Shown here: piece after piece, positions 1 to 9,080 of the stretch | Layout of the letters: every line of letters starts with the position of its first letter | Numbering within the stretch: position 1 is the first letter of the stretch | Origin: Iodidimonas muriae | GTDB lineage: Bacteria; Pseudomonadota; Alphaproteobacteria; Sphingomonadales; Rhodothalassiaceae | Direction: 5' to 3' | NCBI RefSeq assembly: GCF_014647255.1 | Contig: NZ_BMOV01000003.1 | Coordinates: 248,001-312,000, forward strand | Length of the DNA: 64,000 nucleotides | Notes under the pieces: generated by a model | The model's input: the letters and a program-made list of their open reading frames with translations, nothing else | What the model was told of the DNA's origin: nothing | The model's database searches: none | Position numbers and translations under genes: made by a program

Positions 1-364
1 CCTTGAGATAATCATCCAGAAATCCGATGGCCCCGAAGCTGGCGGTCACCGCCAAGCAAGCCCACACATAAGGATTCGACAAATCGGCCCACAAGATCGT
101 GCTGGCCACCAGCCCGATCAGGATCATCAGCCCCCCCATGGTGGGCGTGCCTGCTTTTGACAAAATATGCGATTGCGGCCCGTCTATGCGGATGGGTTGG
201 CCTTTTTTCTGCTTCACCTTCAACCAGCGGATCAATCCCGGCCCGATCACAAGGCTGATCAGCATGGCCGTCAACAAGGCCGCGCCGGTGCGAAAGGTGA
301 GATAACGCACCAGATTGAGCACGGCAAAATCATCAGCCAGCGGGATCAGAAAATTATAAAGCAC
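1..364 (-). CDS. mraY: MraY, phospho-MurNAc-pentapeptide transferase (N-terminal part, cut by window edge)
   Basis: MraY transfers phospho-MurNAc-pentapeptide to undecaprenyl phosphate at the inner membrane, making lipid I. Reading the minus strand from a GTG at 364 gives [13 protein letters not shown] followed by membrane helices and [24 protein letters not shown], the hallmark MraY region, and later [17 protein letters not shown] Shine-Dalgarno-like stretch precedes the GTG; the nearby ATG opens only a four-codon frame. About 121 codons are visible and the rest lies beyond base 1. The start is 12 bases after the murF stop, the usual dcw gene order. Confidence 0.93.
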   Translation of the reverse strand, partial: MLYNFLIPLADDFAVLNLVRYLTFRTGAALLTAMLISLVIGPGLIRWLKVKQKKGQPIRIDGPQSHILSKAGTPTMGGLMILIGLVASTILWADLSNPYVWACLAVTASFGAIGFLDDYLK

Positions 365-376
365 CCATTTCTCCCT

Positions 377-1825
377 TCACATCGCCGCCGCAGCAAGCGG
401 TTGTTGGCGGTGCGGTACAAACGGACTTTGACCCAATGCGAAAAACCCCGAAACAACCCGATCAAGCCGTGCCGCATGGGAACCTTTCACCAACAAAACA
501 TCACCGGGCCGAACGATCCGCTTGGCCTGCGCCAACGCCTGTTCGGGGCCATCCACCTCTGTAACCGGGATATTTGCGTGCCGGGCCATGGCCGCCATTT
601 CGGGGCCAAGCGCAATGATCTGCGCCAAGCCTGCTGCCTGCGCCGCTTTGGCCAAGGCCTGATGACACGAGGCACTATCGGCCCCCAATTCCGCCATATC
701 GGCAAAAATGCCAAGACGCCGCCCCTTTGCCCCCGGCGCCGCCAAAGCCAATGCGGCAAGGCTGGCCTCAAAAGACAGCGGATTGGCATTATAGGCATCG
801 TCGATCAAGGTGAAGGGGCCATCGCGCAAAGCAATCTGGCGATGCACACCGCGCCCTTTTGCCGGCCGAAAATCTGCCAAGGCCAGCGCCGCCAAGCCCA
901 GATCGCCGCCCAGTTCCCTTACTGCGGCCAAAACCAGCAAGGCATTGGCCACCCAATGGCGTCCTCCGGCCCCGATCTTGCCCGTCACCAATGTTTTCCC
1001 AAGCCGCGCGGTAAAGCAGCTTAGCTGCGCCTGTTCATGATAGCGCACCAGCCCCACATCGGCGGATGCCTCTTCCATCGATACCGTCACCAGCCGCGCT
1101 TTGGCCGCTTTCGCATGGGTCACAAGCCGCGATGCCTGATCGTGATCCATCCCCAGCACCGCCACACCGCCGGGGGTCAACCCCGCGAAAATCTCGGCTT
1201 TTGCATCGGCGATCTGCATAAGGCTGTCGAACGCCTGTGCATGCGCCTTGCCAACACCGGTAACAATCGCCAGATCCGGGGCCATCAAGCGCGACAAAGG
1301 CGCAATTTCGCCCGCCGCACTCATCCCCAATTCAAATACCGCAAAGGCCGTTTCACGCGGCATCCGCGCCAAAGACAAAGGCGCGCCCAGATGATTGTTG
1401 AAGCTGCGGATGCTGGCATGGACAAGGCGTTCGCGGCCCAAGGCAAGGCGCAGCATATCCTTGACGCTGGTTTTGCCTGCACTGCCGGTCACCACCGCCA
1501 CCTTGCCCGTCATCCGCGCCCGCGCGGCTGCAGCCAGCTTATAAAGCGCCGCCATGCCATCATCCACCGTCACCAGACGGGGATCATCATCGGCAACACC
1601 GGACACCGCTTTTGAAACAATGGCCCCAACGGCCCCTGCCGCAAAAGCCTGCGCCACATAATCATGGCCATCATGATTTGGGCCATCCAGCGCGATAAAC
1701 AGATCACCGGGCACCAGATCGCGGCTGTCAATGGCAATGCCGTCCGCATACCAGCGGCTTGTGCCCATAGCGCCCAGAACCGCCCGGATTTCCTGCGCTG
1801 TCCATAAAGGTTCGCGGATCGTCAC
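377..1825 (-). CDS. murF: MurF, UDP-MurNAc-tripeptide--D-Ala-D-Ala ligase
   Basis: This cytoplasmic ligase adds D-Ala-D-Ala to UDP-MurNAc-tripeptide using ATP. The 482-residue protein has the Mur ligase P-loop TGSAGKTS at residues 113-120, a central domain with DDAYNANPLSF, and a C-terminal domain near GDVLLVKGSHAARLD, all in MurF order. The start is a GTG that shares a GTGA overlap with the murE stop, which suggests translational coupling. A second, membrane-anchored MurF-like protein lies at 50158-51810; this one is the canonical copy because it sits inside the division cluster. Confidence 0.96.
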   Translation of the reverse strand: MTIREPLWTAQEIRAVLGAMGTSRWYADGIAIDSRDLVPGDLFIALDGPNHDGHDYVAQAFAAGAVGAIVSKAVSGVADDDPRLVTVDDGMAALYKLAAAARARMTGKVAVVTGSAGKTSVKDMLRLALGRERLVHASIRSFNNHLGAPLSLARMPRETAFAVFELGMSAAGEIAPLSRLMAPDLAIVTGVGKAHAQAFDSLMQIADAKAEIFAGLTPGGVAVLGMDHDQASRLVTHAKAAKARLVTVSMEEASADVGLVRYHEQAQLSCFTARLGKTLVTGKIGAGGRHWVANALLVLAAVRELGGDLGLAALALADFRPAKGRGVHRQIALRDGPFTLIDDAYNANPLSFEASLAALALAAPGAKGRRLGIFADMAELGADSASCHQALAKAAQAAGLAQIIALGPEMAAMARHANIPVTEVDGPEQALAQAKRIVRPGDVLLVKGSHAARLDRVVSGFFALGQSPFVPHRQQPLAAAAM

Positions 1826-3285
1826 GCCCCTCTCCCTGCCAAAAGTGCGGTGACCACCGCGATATCGGAAAAAGGCAAAATCCGGTCGCCGATTATCTGC
1901 CCTTGTTCATGGCCCTTGCCCGCAATCACAAGGCAATCGCCTGCATTCAGGTTCTGGATCGCAAAGGCAATGGCTTGGGCCCGATCACCGATTTCCTGCG
2001 CATCAGGGCAGGCCGCCAGAATATCCCGACGAATGGCAGCGGCATCTTCGGAGCGCGGATTGTCGTCGCTCACCACCACAAGATCCGCCAAATCCTGCGC
2101 CAAGCCCCCCATTTCCGGGCGCTTGCCGCGATCACGGTCGCCGCCGCAGCCAAACACCACCGCAAGCCGGTTGGCAGTATGGGGGCGCAACGCCTCCAGC
2201 ACGGTTTTCAGGCCATCAGGGGTATGGGCATAATCCACAAACACCGGCGCACCGTTTTGGGTATCGCCAATTTTTTCCAAGCGCCCCGGCACCGGCTTTA
2301 ACGTTTCCAGCGCTTTGAACACCGCCTTCGGATCACCACCACAGCCGATCGCCAGCCCTGCCGCCACCAAAGCGTTTTCAGCCTGAAATCTGCCGAATAG
2401 CGGCAATATAATATGGTGGGTCACGGCGTCATATACGATCTTGAGCTGCTGCCCGCTGCCTTCTGCCTTGATGCCATCAAGCCGGATCGACGCATAAGGC
2501 GCCCGCCCCACCGTAATCAGGCGCAAGCCGCGACCTGCGGCGATATCGGCCATCCGCACGCCAGCCTCGCTATCAATAAAAACAACCGCCGCGCCATCAT
2601 CGACCGCCAGATCATTGAACAAGCGGGCTTTGGCATGGAAATAGGCTTCCAATGTATGGTGATAATCCAGATGATCGCGGCTGAGATTGGTAAAGGCCAC
2701 GGCCTTGGGACGCACCCCGTCCAGCCGATATTGCGCCAGTCCGTGGCTCGATGCCTCGCACACGCCGTGGGTGACACCGGCTTTTTGCAAGCTGGCCAAA
2801 GCTTCATGCAGCGCCACAGGATCGGGGCTGGTGAGGCCGCCGGGGCGAGTCATCACCGTGCTTTCGACCCCAAGCGTGCCGATGCTGGCCGCAAACAATC
2901 CCGATTGTTCCCAAATCTGACGCGTGAAGCTGGCCACAGACGTTTTGCCATTGGTGCCGGTCACACAGGCCATCACCTCGGGAGACGGTCCATAAAACCG
3001 CGATGCCATATGGGCAAAGGCCTGGCGCGGCACCGCCGCTTCGATCCGCGCCACATCGCCGGGCAGCTCTAGCCCCTTGGGGCCAAGAACCGCCACCGCC
3101 CCCCGTGCCAAAGCATCGGGGACAAAATCTTGGCCATCCACCTGACTACCGGGAAGGGCTGCAAACAGATATCCTTTTTGCACCCGACGGCTATCGGAGG
3201 TGAGGCCGGTGATCGCCATATCGCCATCACCATCAAAGCCCAAAAGATCGGATAAAGGGCGCATGTGCATGGAATCGGCCATCAC
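1822..3285 (-). CDS. murE: MurE, UDP-MurNAc-dipeptide--2,6-diaminopimelate ligase
   Basis: MurE adds the third stem-peptide residue. The 487-residue product has the P-loop TGTNGKTS at residues 109-116, the DHLDYH segment near 204-209, and DNPR at 408-411. DNPR is the known motif selecting meso-diaminopimelate rather than lysine, consistent with dapD and dapE in this window. The start is either the GTG at 3285, which overlaps the ftsI stop by 4 bases, or the directly following ATG at 3282. Its stop overlaps the murF start in the same way. Confidence 0.96.
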   Translation of the reverse strand: MMADSMHMRPLSDLLGFDGDGDMAITGLTSDSRRVQKGYLFAALPGSQVDGQDFVPDALARGAVAVLGPKGLELPGDVARIEAAVPRQAFAHMASRFYGPSPEVMACVTGTNGKTSVASFTRQIWEQSGLFAASIGTLGVESTVMTRPGGLTSPDPVALHEALASLQKAGVTHGVCEASSHGLAQYRLDGVRPKAVAFTNLSRDHLDYHHTLEAYFHAKARLFNDLAVDDGAAVVFIDSEAGVRMADIAAGRGLRLITVGRAPYASIRLDGIKAEGSGQQLKIVYDAVTHHIILPLFGRFQAENALVAAGLAIGCGGDPKAVFKALETLKPVPGRLEKIGDTQNGAPVFVDYAHTPDGLKTVLEALRPHTANRLAVVFGCGGDRDRGKRPEMGGLAQDLADLVVVSDDNPRSEDAAAIRRDILAACPDAQEIGDRAQAIAFAIQNLNAGDCLVIAGKGHEQGQIIGDRILPFSDIAVVTALLAGRGA

Positions 3286-4967
3286 GGATGCCTCCGCGAA
3301 TCTTCGATCGCATAGGCTGCCTGCTGGAAAAGACCATCATCTTCCTTTTGCGGCTCCACCCCCAAAATTGGCGCAATACGCAGGATAATCTTGGCCACGG
3401 TGGGGGCTGCGGTCCAACCGCCGCCCGCAAAATTCCATGTGGCTTTTGTGCCTTTTGGCTCGTCCACCAAAACGAAGACCAAATAGCGCGGATCATCCAT
3501 GGGAAAGACGCCGGCAAAAGACGACAACAGCGCTTTGCGGGCATAGCCACCGGCTGCCGGTTTTTCTGCGGTGCCGGTTTTGCCACCCACCTGATAGCCG
3601 GGCACATCCGCCGATTTGGCCGTACCATCCCGCACCACAAGCCGCATAAGCCGCCGCATGATATCGCTGGTATTTTCTGAAATAACCCGTTTTCCCGAAG
3701 ACATCTGATCTTCATTTTTGCGGATCAAAGTGGCCGGAAAAAGGTCGCCACCGTTCACCATTGCGGCAAGGCCGGTGGCCAATTGCACCGGACTAACGGC
3801 GATGCCATGGCCATAGGAAATGGTCATGGTGGCGATATCGCGCCACCGTTCCGGCACCAAAGGATGCCCCACTTCGGAAATCTCCAGCGCCGCCGGACGC
3901 AACATACCGATACGCGAAAGAAACGCCTGCTGGTCTTGCGCCCCCACATCCAACGCCATTTTCGCGGCGCCAATATTGGACGAATGCACAAACACTTCCG
4001 GCAGGCTTAACATACGGGCCTGAGGATGATCGTCCCGAATGGTAAAGCGGCTCACCCGGATCGGTTCCGACGCATCATAGCGCGAAGACAAATCCGCCAC
4101 GCCCGTTTCCAGCGCCATGGCAATGGTGAACGCCTTGAAGGTGGACCCCAATTCATAAACGCCCTGGCTGGCGCGATTGAACAGCGCATCTTTTGGCGCA
4201 CCGCCCCCATGATTGGGATCGTAATCAGGAAGCGAGGCCAGTGCCAGAAGTTCGCCTGTGCGCACATCCATCACCAGCCCCGCCCCGGCCTTGGCGGAAA
4301 AACGCTCGATAGCCTGCGCGATCTGATCGGCAAGAGCGTGCTGCACCCGCACGTCCACCGAAAGCCTGAGCGGTTCGTCCACCATGGTTACATCCGACAA
4401 GCGGCTGTCGAAAAAATGCTCTACCCCCGCAAGGCCACGCCCGTCGGGATCGGTAAAGCCCAGAACATGCGCCGCCAACCGCCCTTGCGGATAGACGCGC
4501 TCTTCTTCTTCCTGAAACGCAAGCCCCGGCAATCCAAGCGCATTCACAGCCCACATCTGGCGGGGCGACAGCTTGCGCTTGATCCACACAAAGCGACGGC
4601 TGGAGCGCAATTTCTCCAGCAATTCCGCTTGGGCCAGATCCGGCAATATACGGACCAGCTTGGCCGCCGCATCTTCCGGATCAAGAATGCGCTTGGGATC
4701 GGCATAAAGCGAAGCAGTGCGCAAATTAGTGGCCAGAACCACGCCATTGCGGTCCACAATATCGGCGCGCGATGCGGCCCGCACAGTGGCCGAAGCCGAC
4801 AAGGAATGGGTTTCCGCCACCGCCCGGAACAAGCCCAGATCAAGCGTGCGCACCCCCATCAGCAAAAACGCCCCGCCGAACAAAACGGCGATCACAACCA
4901 GACGCTGGCGGGCGCGCTCCATTGCTGTGGCCCGCGCGCCGTCCACTCTGACGCGCGTCAAGGTCAT
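3282..4967 (-). CDS. ftsI: FtsI (PBP3), septal peptidoglycan transpeptidase
   Basis: FtsI is the class B penicillin-binding protein that crosslinks septal peptidoglycan. The 561-residue protein has one N-terminal membrane anchor (about residues 22-40), a dimerisation/pedestal domain, and the three penicilloyl-transferase motifs: STFK at 275-278 (catalytic serine), SSN at 329-331 and KTGT at 463-466. It overlaps ftsL and murE by 4 bases each. Length and motif spacing are normal for the family. Confidence 0.96.
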   Translation of the reverse strand: MTLTRVRVDGARATAMERARQRLVVIAVLFGGAFLLMGVRTLDLGLFRAVAETHSLSASATVRAASRADIVDRNGVVLATNLRTASLYADPKRILDPEDAAAKLVRILPDLAQAELLEKLRSSRRFVWIKRKLSPRQMWAVNALGLPGLAFQEEEERVYPQGRLAAHVLGFTDPDGRGLAGVEHFFDSRLSDVTMVDEPLRLSVDVRVQHALADQIAQAIERFSAKAGAGLVMDVRTGELLALASLPDYDPNHGGGAPKDALFNRASQGVYELGSTFKAFTIAMALETGVADLSSRYDASEPIRVSRFTIRDDHPQARMLSLPEVFVHSSNIGAAKMALDVGAQDQQAFLSRIGMLRPAALEISEVGHPLVPERWRDIATMTISYGHGIAVSPVQLATGLAAMVNGGDLFPATLIRKNEDQMSSGKRVISENTSDIMRRLMRLVVRDGTAKSADVPGYQVGGKTGTAEKPAAGGYARKALLSSFAGVFPMDDPRYLVFVLVDEPKGTKATWNFAGGGWTAAPTVAKIILRIAPILGVEPQKEDDGLFQQAAYAIEDSRRHP

Positions 4968-5527
4968 CTCTCGTCCCCGATACGCTCAAGCGCTTTTTGC
5001 ATCCGCGCTCCGAAATCCAGCTGTTTGGGCCGTGATGTTTGGCGGGGCGGTGCGTTGTCTTTAGCGCGGTCTGTCCGGGTCAATCGGGGCTGTTGGGCGC
5101 GGGGTGCGGCGCTATAGTCCCGTGCATCAGACACGGCAATCACCGGCTGATCGTGTTCTTCGATCCGCACCGGAGCCGTCGGTTTCTTACGAGGCGACGG
5201 CACGCGAAACACATCATCAGGCATGGCGGATGCCAAACGCCGCCCTTCCAGACGATATGGCAAAACCGCAAGCGACGATACAAGCTGCTCAGGGCTTGCC
5301 GGACGCAATTTCAAATACCGGAAGGCCTGATCCTGAATCACCTGCGGGCTGGACAAATACGCCCATTCCGCTTCCAAAACGCGCACCGCTTCTGCATCAT
5401 CCACGATCTGGCGCTCAAGGGCGGACACAGCATCACGCCGCGCTTCCACCTGATGTTTCAGCTGATAAAGACCGGCAGCGGACCCAATGGCCAAAAGAGC
5501 AATAAGGGCGATCAAAAGTTGCCTCAT
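4964..5527 (-). CDS. ftsL: FtsL-type cell division protein
   Basis: This bitopic division protein sits where ftsL always sits, between rsmH and ftsI. Starting at the ATG of 5527 gives MRQLLIALIALLAIGSAAGL, a single membrane helix, followed by a short coiled coil (residues about 25-55) and a conserved-looking YLSSPQVIQDQAFRYLKL segment. The rest is a Pro/Arg-rich, probably disordered tail. An upstream ATG at 5542 exists, but 5527 gives the ATGA overlap with the rsmH stop seen at every other junction here. At 187 residues it is long for FtsL because of the tail. Confidence 0.85.
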   Translation of the reverse strand: MRQLLIALIALLAIGSAAGLYQLKHQVEARRDAVSALERQIVDDAEAVRVLEAEWAYLSSPQVIQDQAFRYLKLRPASPEQLVSSLAVLPYRLEGRRLASAMPDDVFRVPSPRKKPTAPVRIEEHDQPVIAVSDARDYSAAPRAQQPRLTRTDRAKDNAPPRQTSRPKQLDFGARMQKALERIGDER

Positions 5528-6507
5528 GCCGCAGCCCTCCATGCCGGGGCTTCGGTCCGCACCGCAACGCGCAAACGCGCAGACCGGGCCCGTGGATTCG
5601 TCGACACTTCTGTATCCGACGGCTTGATGGCCCCTTTTTTCGGAAGATAAAAACTGGGCTGCGGCCCCACATCCGGCAAATCAGGCAGATGCCGCGATCC
5701 GGAAGGCAACCGCCCGGCACGCTCGGCCAAAAAAGACTTCACGATGCGGTCTTCCAAGGAATGAAAAGCCACAATGGCAAGGCGACCTTCAGGGGCAAGC
5801 ACCCGTTCGGCGGCGTCCAGCGCCCGCTCCAGTTCGCCCAATTCATCATTCACGGCAATCCGCAAGGCTTGAAATGTCCGGGTTGCCGGATGGATTTTTT
5901 TCTTGGCGCGTGGCCCCATGCCCACGGCCCCCACAATGATTGCCGCCAATTCCGAGGTGCGCAAAATGGGTTTTTCCGCCCGCGCCGTAACAATGGCCTT
6001 GGCGATACGCCGCGAGCGCACCTCTTCCCCCAATTGATAAATCAGGTCGGCAAGGTCTGTTTCGCTGCGGGTATTGACCATATCCGCGGCTGTTTCCCCG
6101 GTGCGCGCCATGCGCATATCCAGCGGCCCATCGGATTGGAAAGAAAAGCCACGCGCCGCCGTTTCAATCTGAAAGGACGACACGCCCACATCCAAAGTGA
6201 CCCCATCGACAGAGTGCACATCATGGTGCGCCAGCAGCGCCTCCATGTCAGAAAAGCACCCTTCCATCAAAACCAGACGTCCATTGCTTTCCCGCACCAG
6301 ATCGGCCCCGCGGGCAATGGCTTCGGGGTCGCGGTCGATGGCAAACACCCGCACATCATCCGCCGACTCTAAAAGAGCCCGGCTATAGCCACCGGCACCA
6401 AATGTTCCGTCAACGAAACAATCGCCGGATTTTGGGCGCAGCGCTGCGATCACTTCGGAAAGCATAACAGGAACATGGCGTGTGCTACGGGCGGGAGCAT
6501 CGGTCAT
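5524..6507 (-). CDS. rsmH: RsmH (MraW), 16S rRNA C1402 N4-methyltransferase
   Basis: RsmH uses S-adenosylmethionine to methylate N4 of C1402 in 16S rRNA. From the ATG at 6507 the protein begins MTDAPARSTRHVPVMLSEVI; HVPVML is the family signature. It continues with the SAM-binding FVDGTFGAGGYSRALL and later VAFHSLEDRIVKSFL. Longer in-frame starts exist, but the 6507 ATG overlaps the mraZ stop as ATGA, so it is preferred. Length is about 327 residues, typical of the family. Confidence 0.95.
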   Translation of the reverse strand: MTDAPARSTRHVPVMLSEVIAALRPKSGDCFVDGTFGAGGYSRALLESADDVRVFAIDRDPEAIARGADLVRESNGRLVLMEGCFSDMEALLAHHDVHSVDGVTLDVGVSSFQIETAARGFSFQSDGPLDMRMARTGETAADMVNTRSETDLADLIYQLGEEVRSRRIAKAIVTARAEKPILRTSELAAIIVGAVGMGPRAKKKIHPATRTFQALRIAVNDELGELERALDAAERVLAPEGRLAIVAFHSLEDRIVKSFLAERAGRLPSGSRHLPDLPDVGPQPSFYLPKKGAIKPSDTEVSTNPRARSARLRVAVRTEAPAWRAAA

Positions 6508-6986
6508 TGGCCACCCCCTGCCACAGCAACGGCACGCGGGCGCAAAGCCCCCAAACGCTGTGCCGCCGCCCGGGCCTTGGCCCGCTGTTCGTCGCGATAG
6601 GCTTCCCACGCAGCCGGTTCCCAGATCAGGATCTTTTCACCAACACCGACAAACACCGCCATGCTGGTGATGCCGGCAAATTGCATCAGGGACTGGGGCA
6701 ATAAAATCCGCCCGCCACCATCGAAGGGCAAATCAAAGGCGGCCCCTAAAATCGTTGTGGCCAGCGCTTCTTTTTCATCTTCAAAGGCACCGAAATCCTC
6801 GGCCAGCCTTTGGGACAGCTCGTCCATAAACTCGCGGGAGCTGGCCTCCAGACAGGGCAGCTTGAAGGATTCATAAACAACGATGCCGGGAAATTCGCTT
6901 TTTTCCAGCAGGGCACGATAGCGCGCGGGAACGGATACCCGCCCCTTCGCATCGACTTTATTGCTGTAATTGGCTGTGAAGCGCAT
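6504..6986 (-). CDS. mraZ: MraZ, transcriptional regulator of the dcw cluster
   Basis: MraZ is a DNA-binding ring protein with two AbrB-like SpoVT/MazE folds that represses its own division cluster. The sequence MRFTANYSNKVDAKGRVSVP carries the family motif (NKVDAKGRVSVPARYR), and a second half repeats the pattern around GRILLPQSLMQFAGI. The start at 6986 is preferred over 7028 because it begins right before the first fold and follows a GGGGG stretch 3-5 bases upstream. It is first in the cluster, and a phased array of MraZ-type boxes lies upstream. Confidence 0.93.
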   Translation of the reverse strand: MRFTANYSNKVDAKGRVSVPARYRALLEKSEFPGIVVYESFKLPCLEASSREFMDELSQRLAEDFGAFEDEKEALATTILGAAFDLPFDGGGRILLPQSLMQFAGITSMAVFVGVGEKILIWEPAAWEAYRDEQRAKARAAAQRLGALRPRAVAVAGGGQ

Positions 6987-7058
6987 GCCCCCTGCCATCC
7001 CTGCCTGCATCGAGCCACAAAGGCCCATGACGCGTTATAATCATTATCCCACAATTTT

Positions 7059-7102
7059 TGGGTTCTTATGGGATACCATGCCATAAATTGGACTGCAATG
7101 GG
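7059..7102. promoter_or_regulatory. MraZ-binding-box array upstream of mraZ
   Basis: On the plus strand, TG-beginning tetramers recur at exactly 10-base spacing: TGGG at 7059, TGGG at 7069, TGCC at 7079, TGGA at 7089 and TGGG at 7099. Known MraZ operators are direct TGGGN repeats separated by 5 bases, which is this period. The array lies about 73 bases upstream of the chosen mraZ start, with AT-rich GATAATGATTATAAC (minus strand) between array and gene as a possible -10 region. I infer autoregulation of the cluster; I could not fix the promoter. Confidence 0.75.
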
Positions 7103-7419
7103 ATGAAGGCTGTTTTCCCGTGTTTCTAGGAGCTTGAAGGGGGCTTTTTCCACCGCTTCCTTAAAACTTTAGAAATAACCGAACATAATAACAATGAAGG
7201 CTGTACTTTCAGAATCGTCCGGAACAGCTTTTAAACACGACATAAATTCATAATAGTTCTATATTTGTTCTTGACTGTCACTCATAAACCCCCGCCACCC
7301 GAAGCATGTCCGGTGGGGAAATATCCCATAGCACAGCCATTCCGAGTCGTTTTTCACAAGAACAGGGTGGTGCAGGGGGCGGGATGTGGTACAAAATTAC
7401 CCAAAATAATCAGGGGAAA
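7103..7419. other. Intergenic stretch between rnpB and the mraZ boxes
   Basis: About 317 bases lie between the 3' end of rnpB and the MraZ-box array. The stretch is AT-rich near 7160-7270. I see no convincing gene, RNA or strong hairpin with a T-tract. It probably holds promoter elements for the minus-strand division cluster and the end of the rnpB transcript. Confidence 0.5.
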
Positions 7420-7816
<397 letters not shown>

Positions 7817-7957
7817 AAGGACATGGGGCAAAAGCCTGCCCAGATCAAGCCTTCTTGGCAGCAAAGCCCCATTTACCACTTTGGATGCTTGCACGCCGGC
7901 ATGGGATAAGGCAGTGTCTGCGCATCGTCCATCCGGCAAAGATTATACAAAAATATT

Positions 7958-8230
7958 ATGGCTCAACATTTTGCTCTTCGCCCCGGCTTTATCCTTCGCA
8001 CCGCCAGCCTGGCCCTTTTGGCTTTTGGCTTGTCAGGCTGCAGCTGGTTTTCTTCAGACAAGGACGTGGACCCCATTTTCGCGGATCTGCCCATGGGCCC
8101 CGATACCCGCTCTGTGGCGAAACAATTGCCCGACGGGCTCCCCGGCGATACGGAAAATGAACGCCATATGCGCTCGACCATGGCTCCCAAAGAGCTGGCC
8201 CCCAATGATGGGCAAGCCGCGCCCAACTAA
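7958..8230 (+). CDS. Small predicted lipoprotein, unknown function
   Basis: This 90-residue product has an N-terminal hydrophobic segment ending in LAFGLSGC, a lipobox with the lipidated cysteine near residue 28. It should therefore be exported and anchored to a membrane. The mature part is short, acidic and proline-containing, with no domain I recognise. It stands alone, divergent from rnpB and convergent with the TetR gene. The lipobox and a clean reading frame support a real gene; the function is unknown. Confidence 0.7.
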   Translation: MAQHFALRPGFILRTASLALLAFGLSGCSWFSSDKDVDPIFADLPMGPDTRSVAKQLPDGLPGDTENERHMRSTMAPKELAPNDGQAAPN

Positions 8231-8261
8231 GACAAAGACCGGCTCTTGATATGGGGCGGCC

Positions 8262-8951
8262 CTAGCCTTCTTGCGGTGGGTACAGCTTTAGAAATGTGGA
8301 TACCACATCGGCCACATGCCGGTTGATCTCGTCCGCTTCTATTCCGGATGCCAGCCCCAGAGTGCGCTTTAGATACAAATCGCCGCGCAACAATGTCGCA
8401 AATAATTGAGAAGCCTTTTGAGCATCGGCACAGATCAGGTCGCCGCGTTCATGGGCATATCGGAACACCGATTCCAATGCCTGCGCCAAGCGCCCCGGCC
8501 CTTCTTCAAAAAACATCGCCACCAATTTGGGGTGACTTTCCGCATTGCCCGCTAAAATACGGAACATGGCCACCGCATCATCGGACAAGATCAGGCGCAT
8601 ATATTGCTGCCCAAGACGGTTCAGCGTTTCCTTGATCGAACGATGGCCGGCCGTATCCAACAGATCGTCTTGAAAAAAATCCGACACCCGATGGCCGATC
8701 ACCGCGCGAAACAGCCCTTCTTTGCTTTTAAAATGGCCATAAACGGTTTGTTTGGAAACTTCGGCTTTACTGGCAATCTGATCCATCGAGACCCGATCAA
8801 ATCCAACGCTCAGAAACAAGGCGCTGGCAGCATCAAGGATCGCCCGGTTTTTATCCGCACTGCGTGGCCGCCCCCGGCTTTTTTCCAAGCCCTGCCGAGC
8901 CATCGAAGCTGTTTTTTCCATCTGCGCCTTATTTACATAAATTTCTGTCAT
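8262..8951 (-). CDS. TetR/AcrR-family repressor of the adjacent RND pump
   Basis: A 229-residue one-component regulator. The N-terminal helix-turn-helix domain spans about residues 30-80: DRVSMDQIASKAEVSKQTVY is the TetR recognition region, followed by GHFKSKEGLF. The C-terminal ligand domain has the PQEG end and resembles AefR/TetR_C-type regulators. It is divergent from the RND adaptor-permease pair, so repression of the pump with induction by a small hydrophobic ligand is the natural inference. A near-palindrome lies in the shared intergenic region. Confidence 0.9.
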   Translation of the reverse strand: MTEIYVNKAQMEKTASMARQGLEKSRGRPRSADKNRAILDAASALFLSVGFDRVSMDQIASKAEVSKQTVYGHFKSKEGLFRAVIGHRVSDFFQDDLLDTAGHRSIKETLNRLGQQYMRLILSDDAVAMFRILAGNAESHPKLVAMFFEEGPGRLAQALESVFRYAHERGDLICADAQKASQLFATLLRGDLYLKRTLGLASGIEADEINRHVADVVSTFLKLYPPQEG

Positions 8952-8994
8952 TATTTACCCGATGGTAACTGAAAGGGCTGATGTTATATATTGG

Positions 8995-9009
8995 ACTATA
9001 CAGTCTAGT
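8995..9009. promoter_or_regulatory. Candidate TetR operator
   Basis: ACTATACAGTCTAGT is an imperfect inverted repeat (ACTA..AC...GT..TAGT arms) between the divergent repressor gene and the efflux adaptor, 72 bases upstream of the adaptor start. Size and position fit a TetR-family operator. No binding data are implied. Confidence 0.5.
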
Positions 9010-9080
9010 TTGTTATAAAGGCGTTCAAAGGCAGGGGCAAGGCCCAACCGAATGATCAGGCAAACAGGAACGATCTGCGC

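Noticed and set aside
167-1615. Long plus-strand reading frames opposite murF and murE
   Set aside because: They are shadows of recognised genes with Arg/His-rich, low-information translations and no domain.
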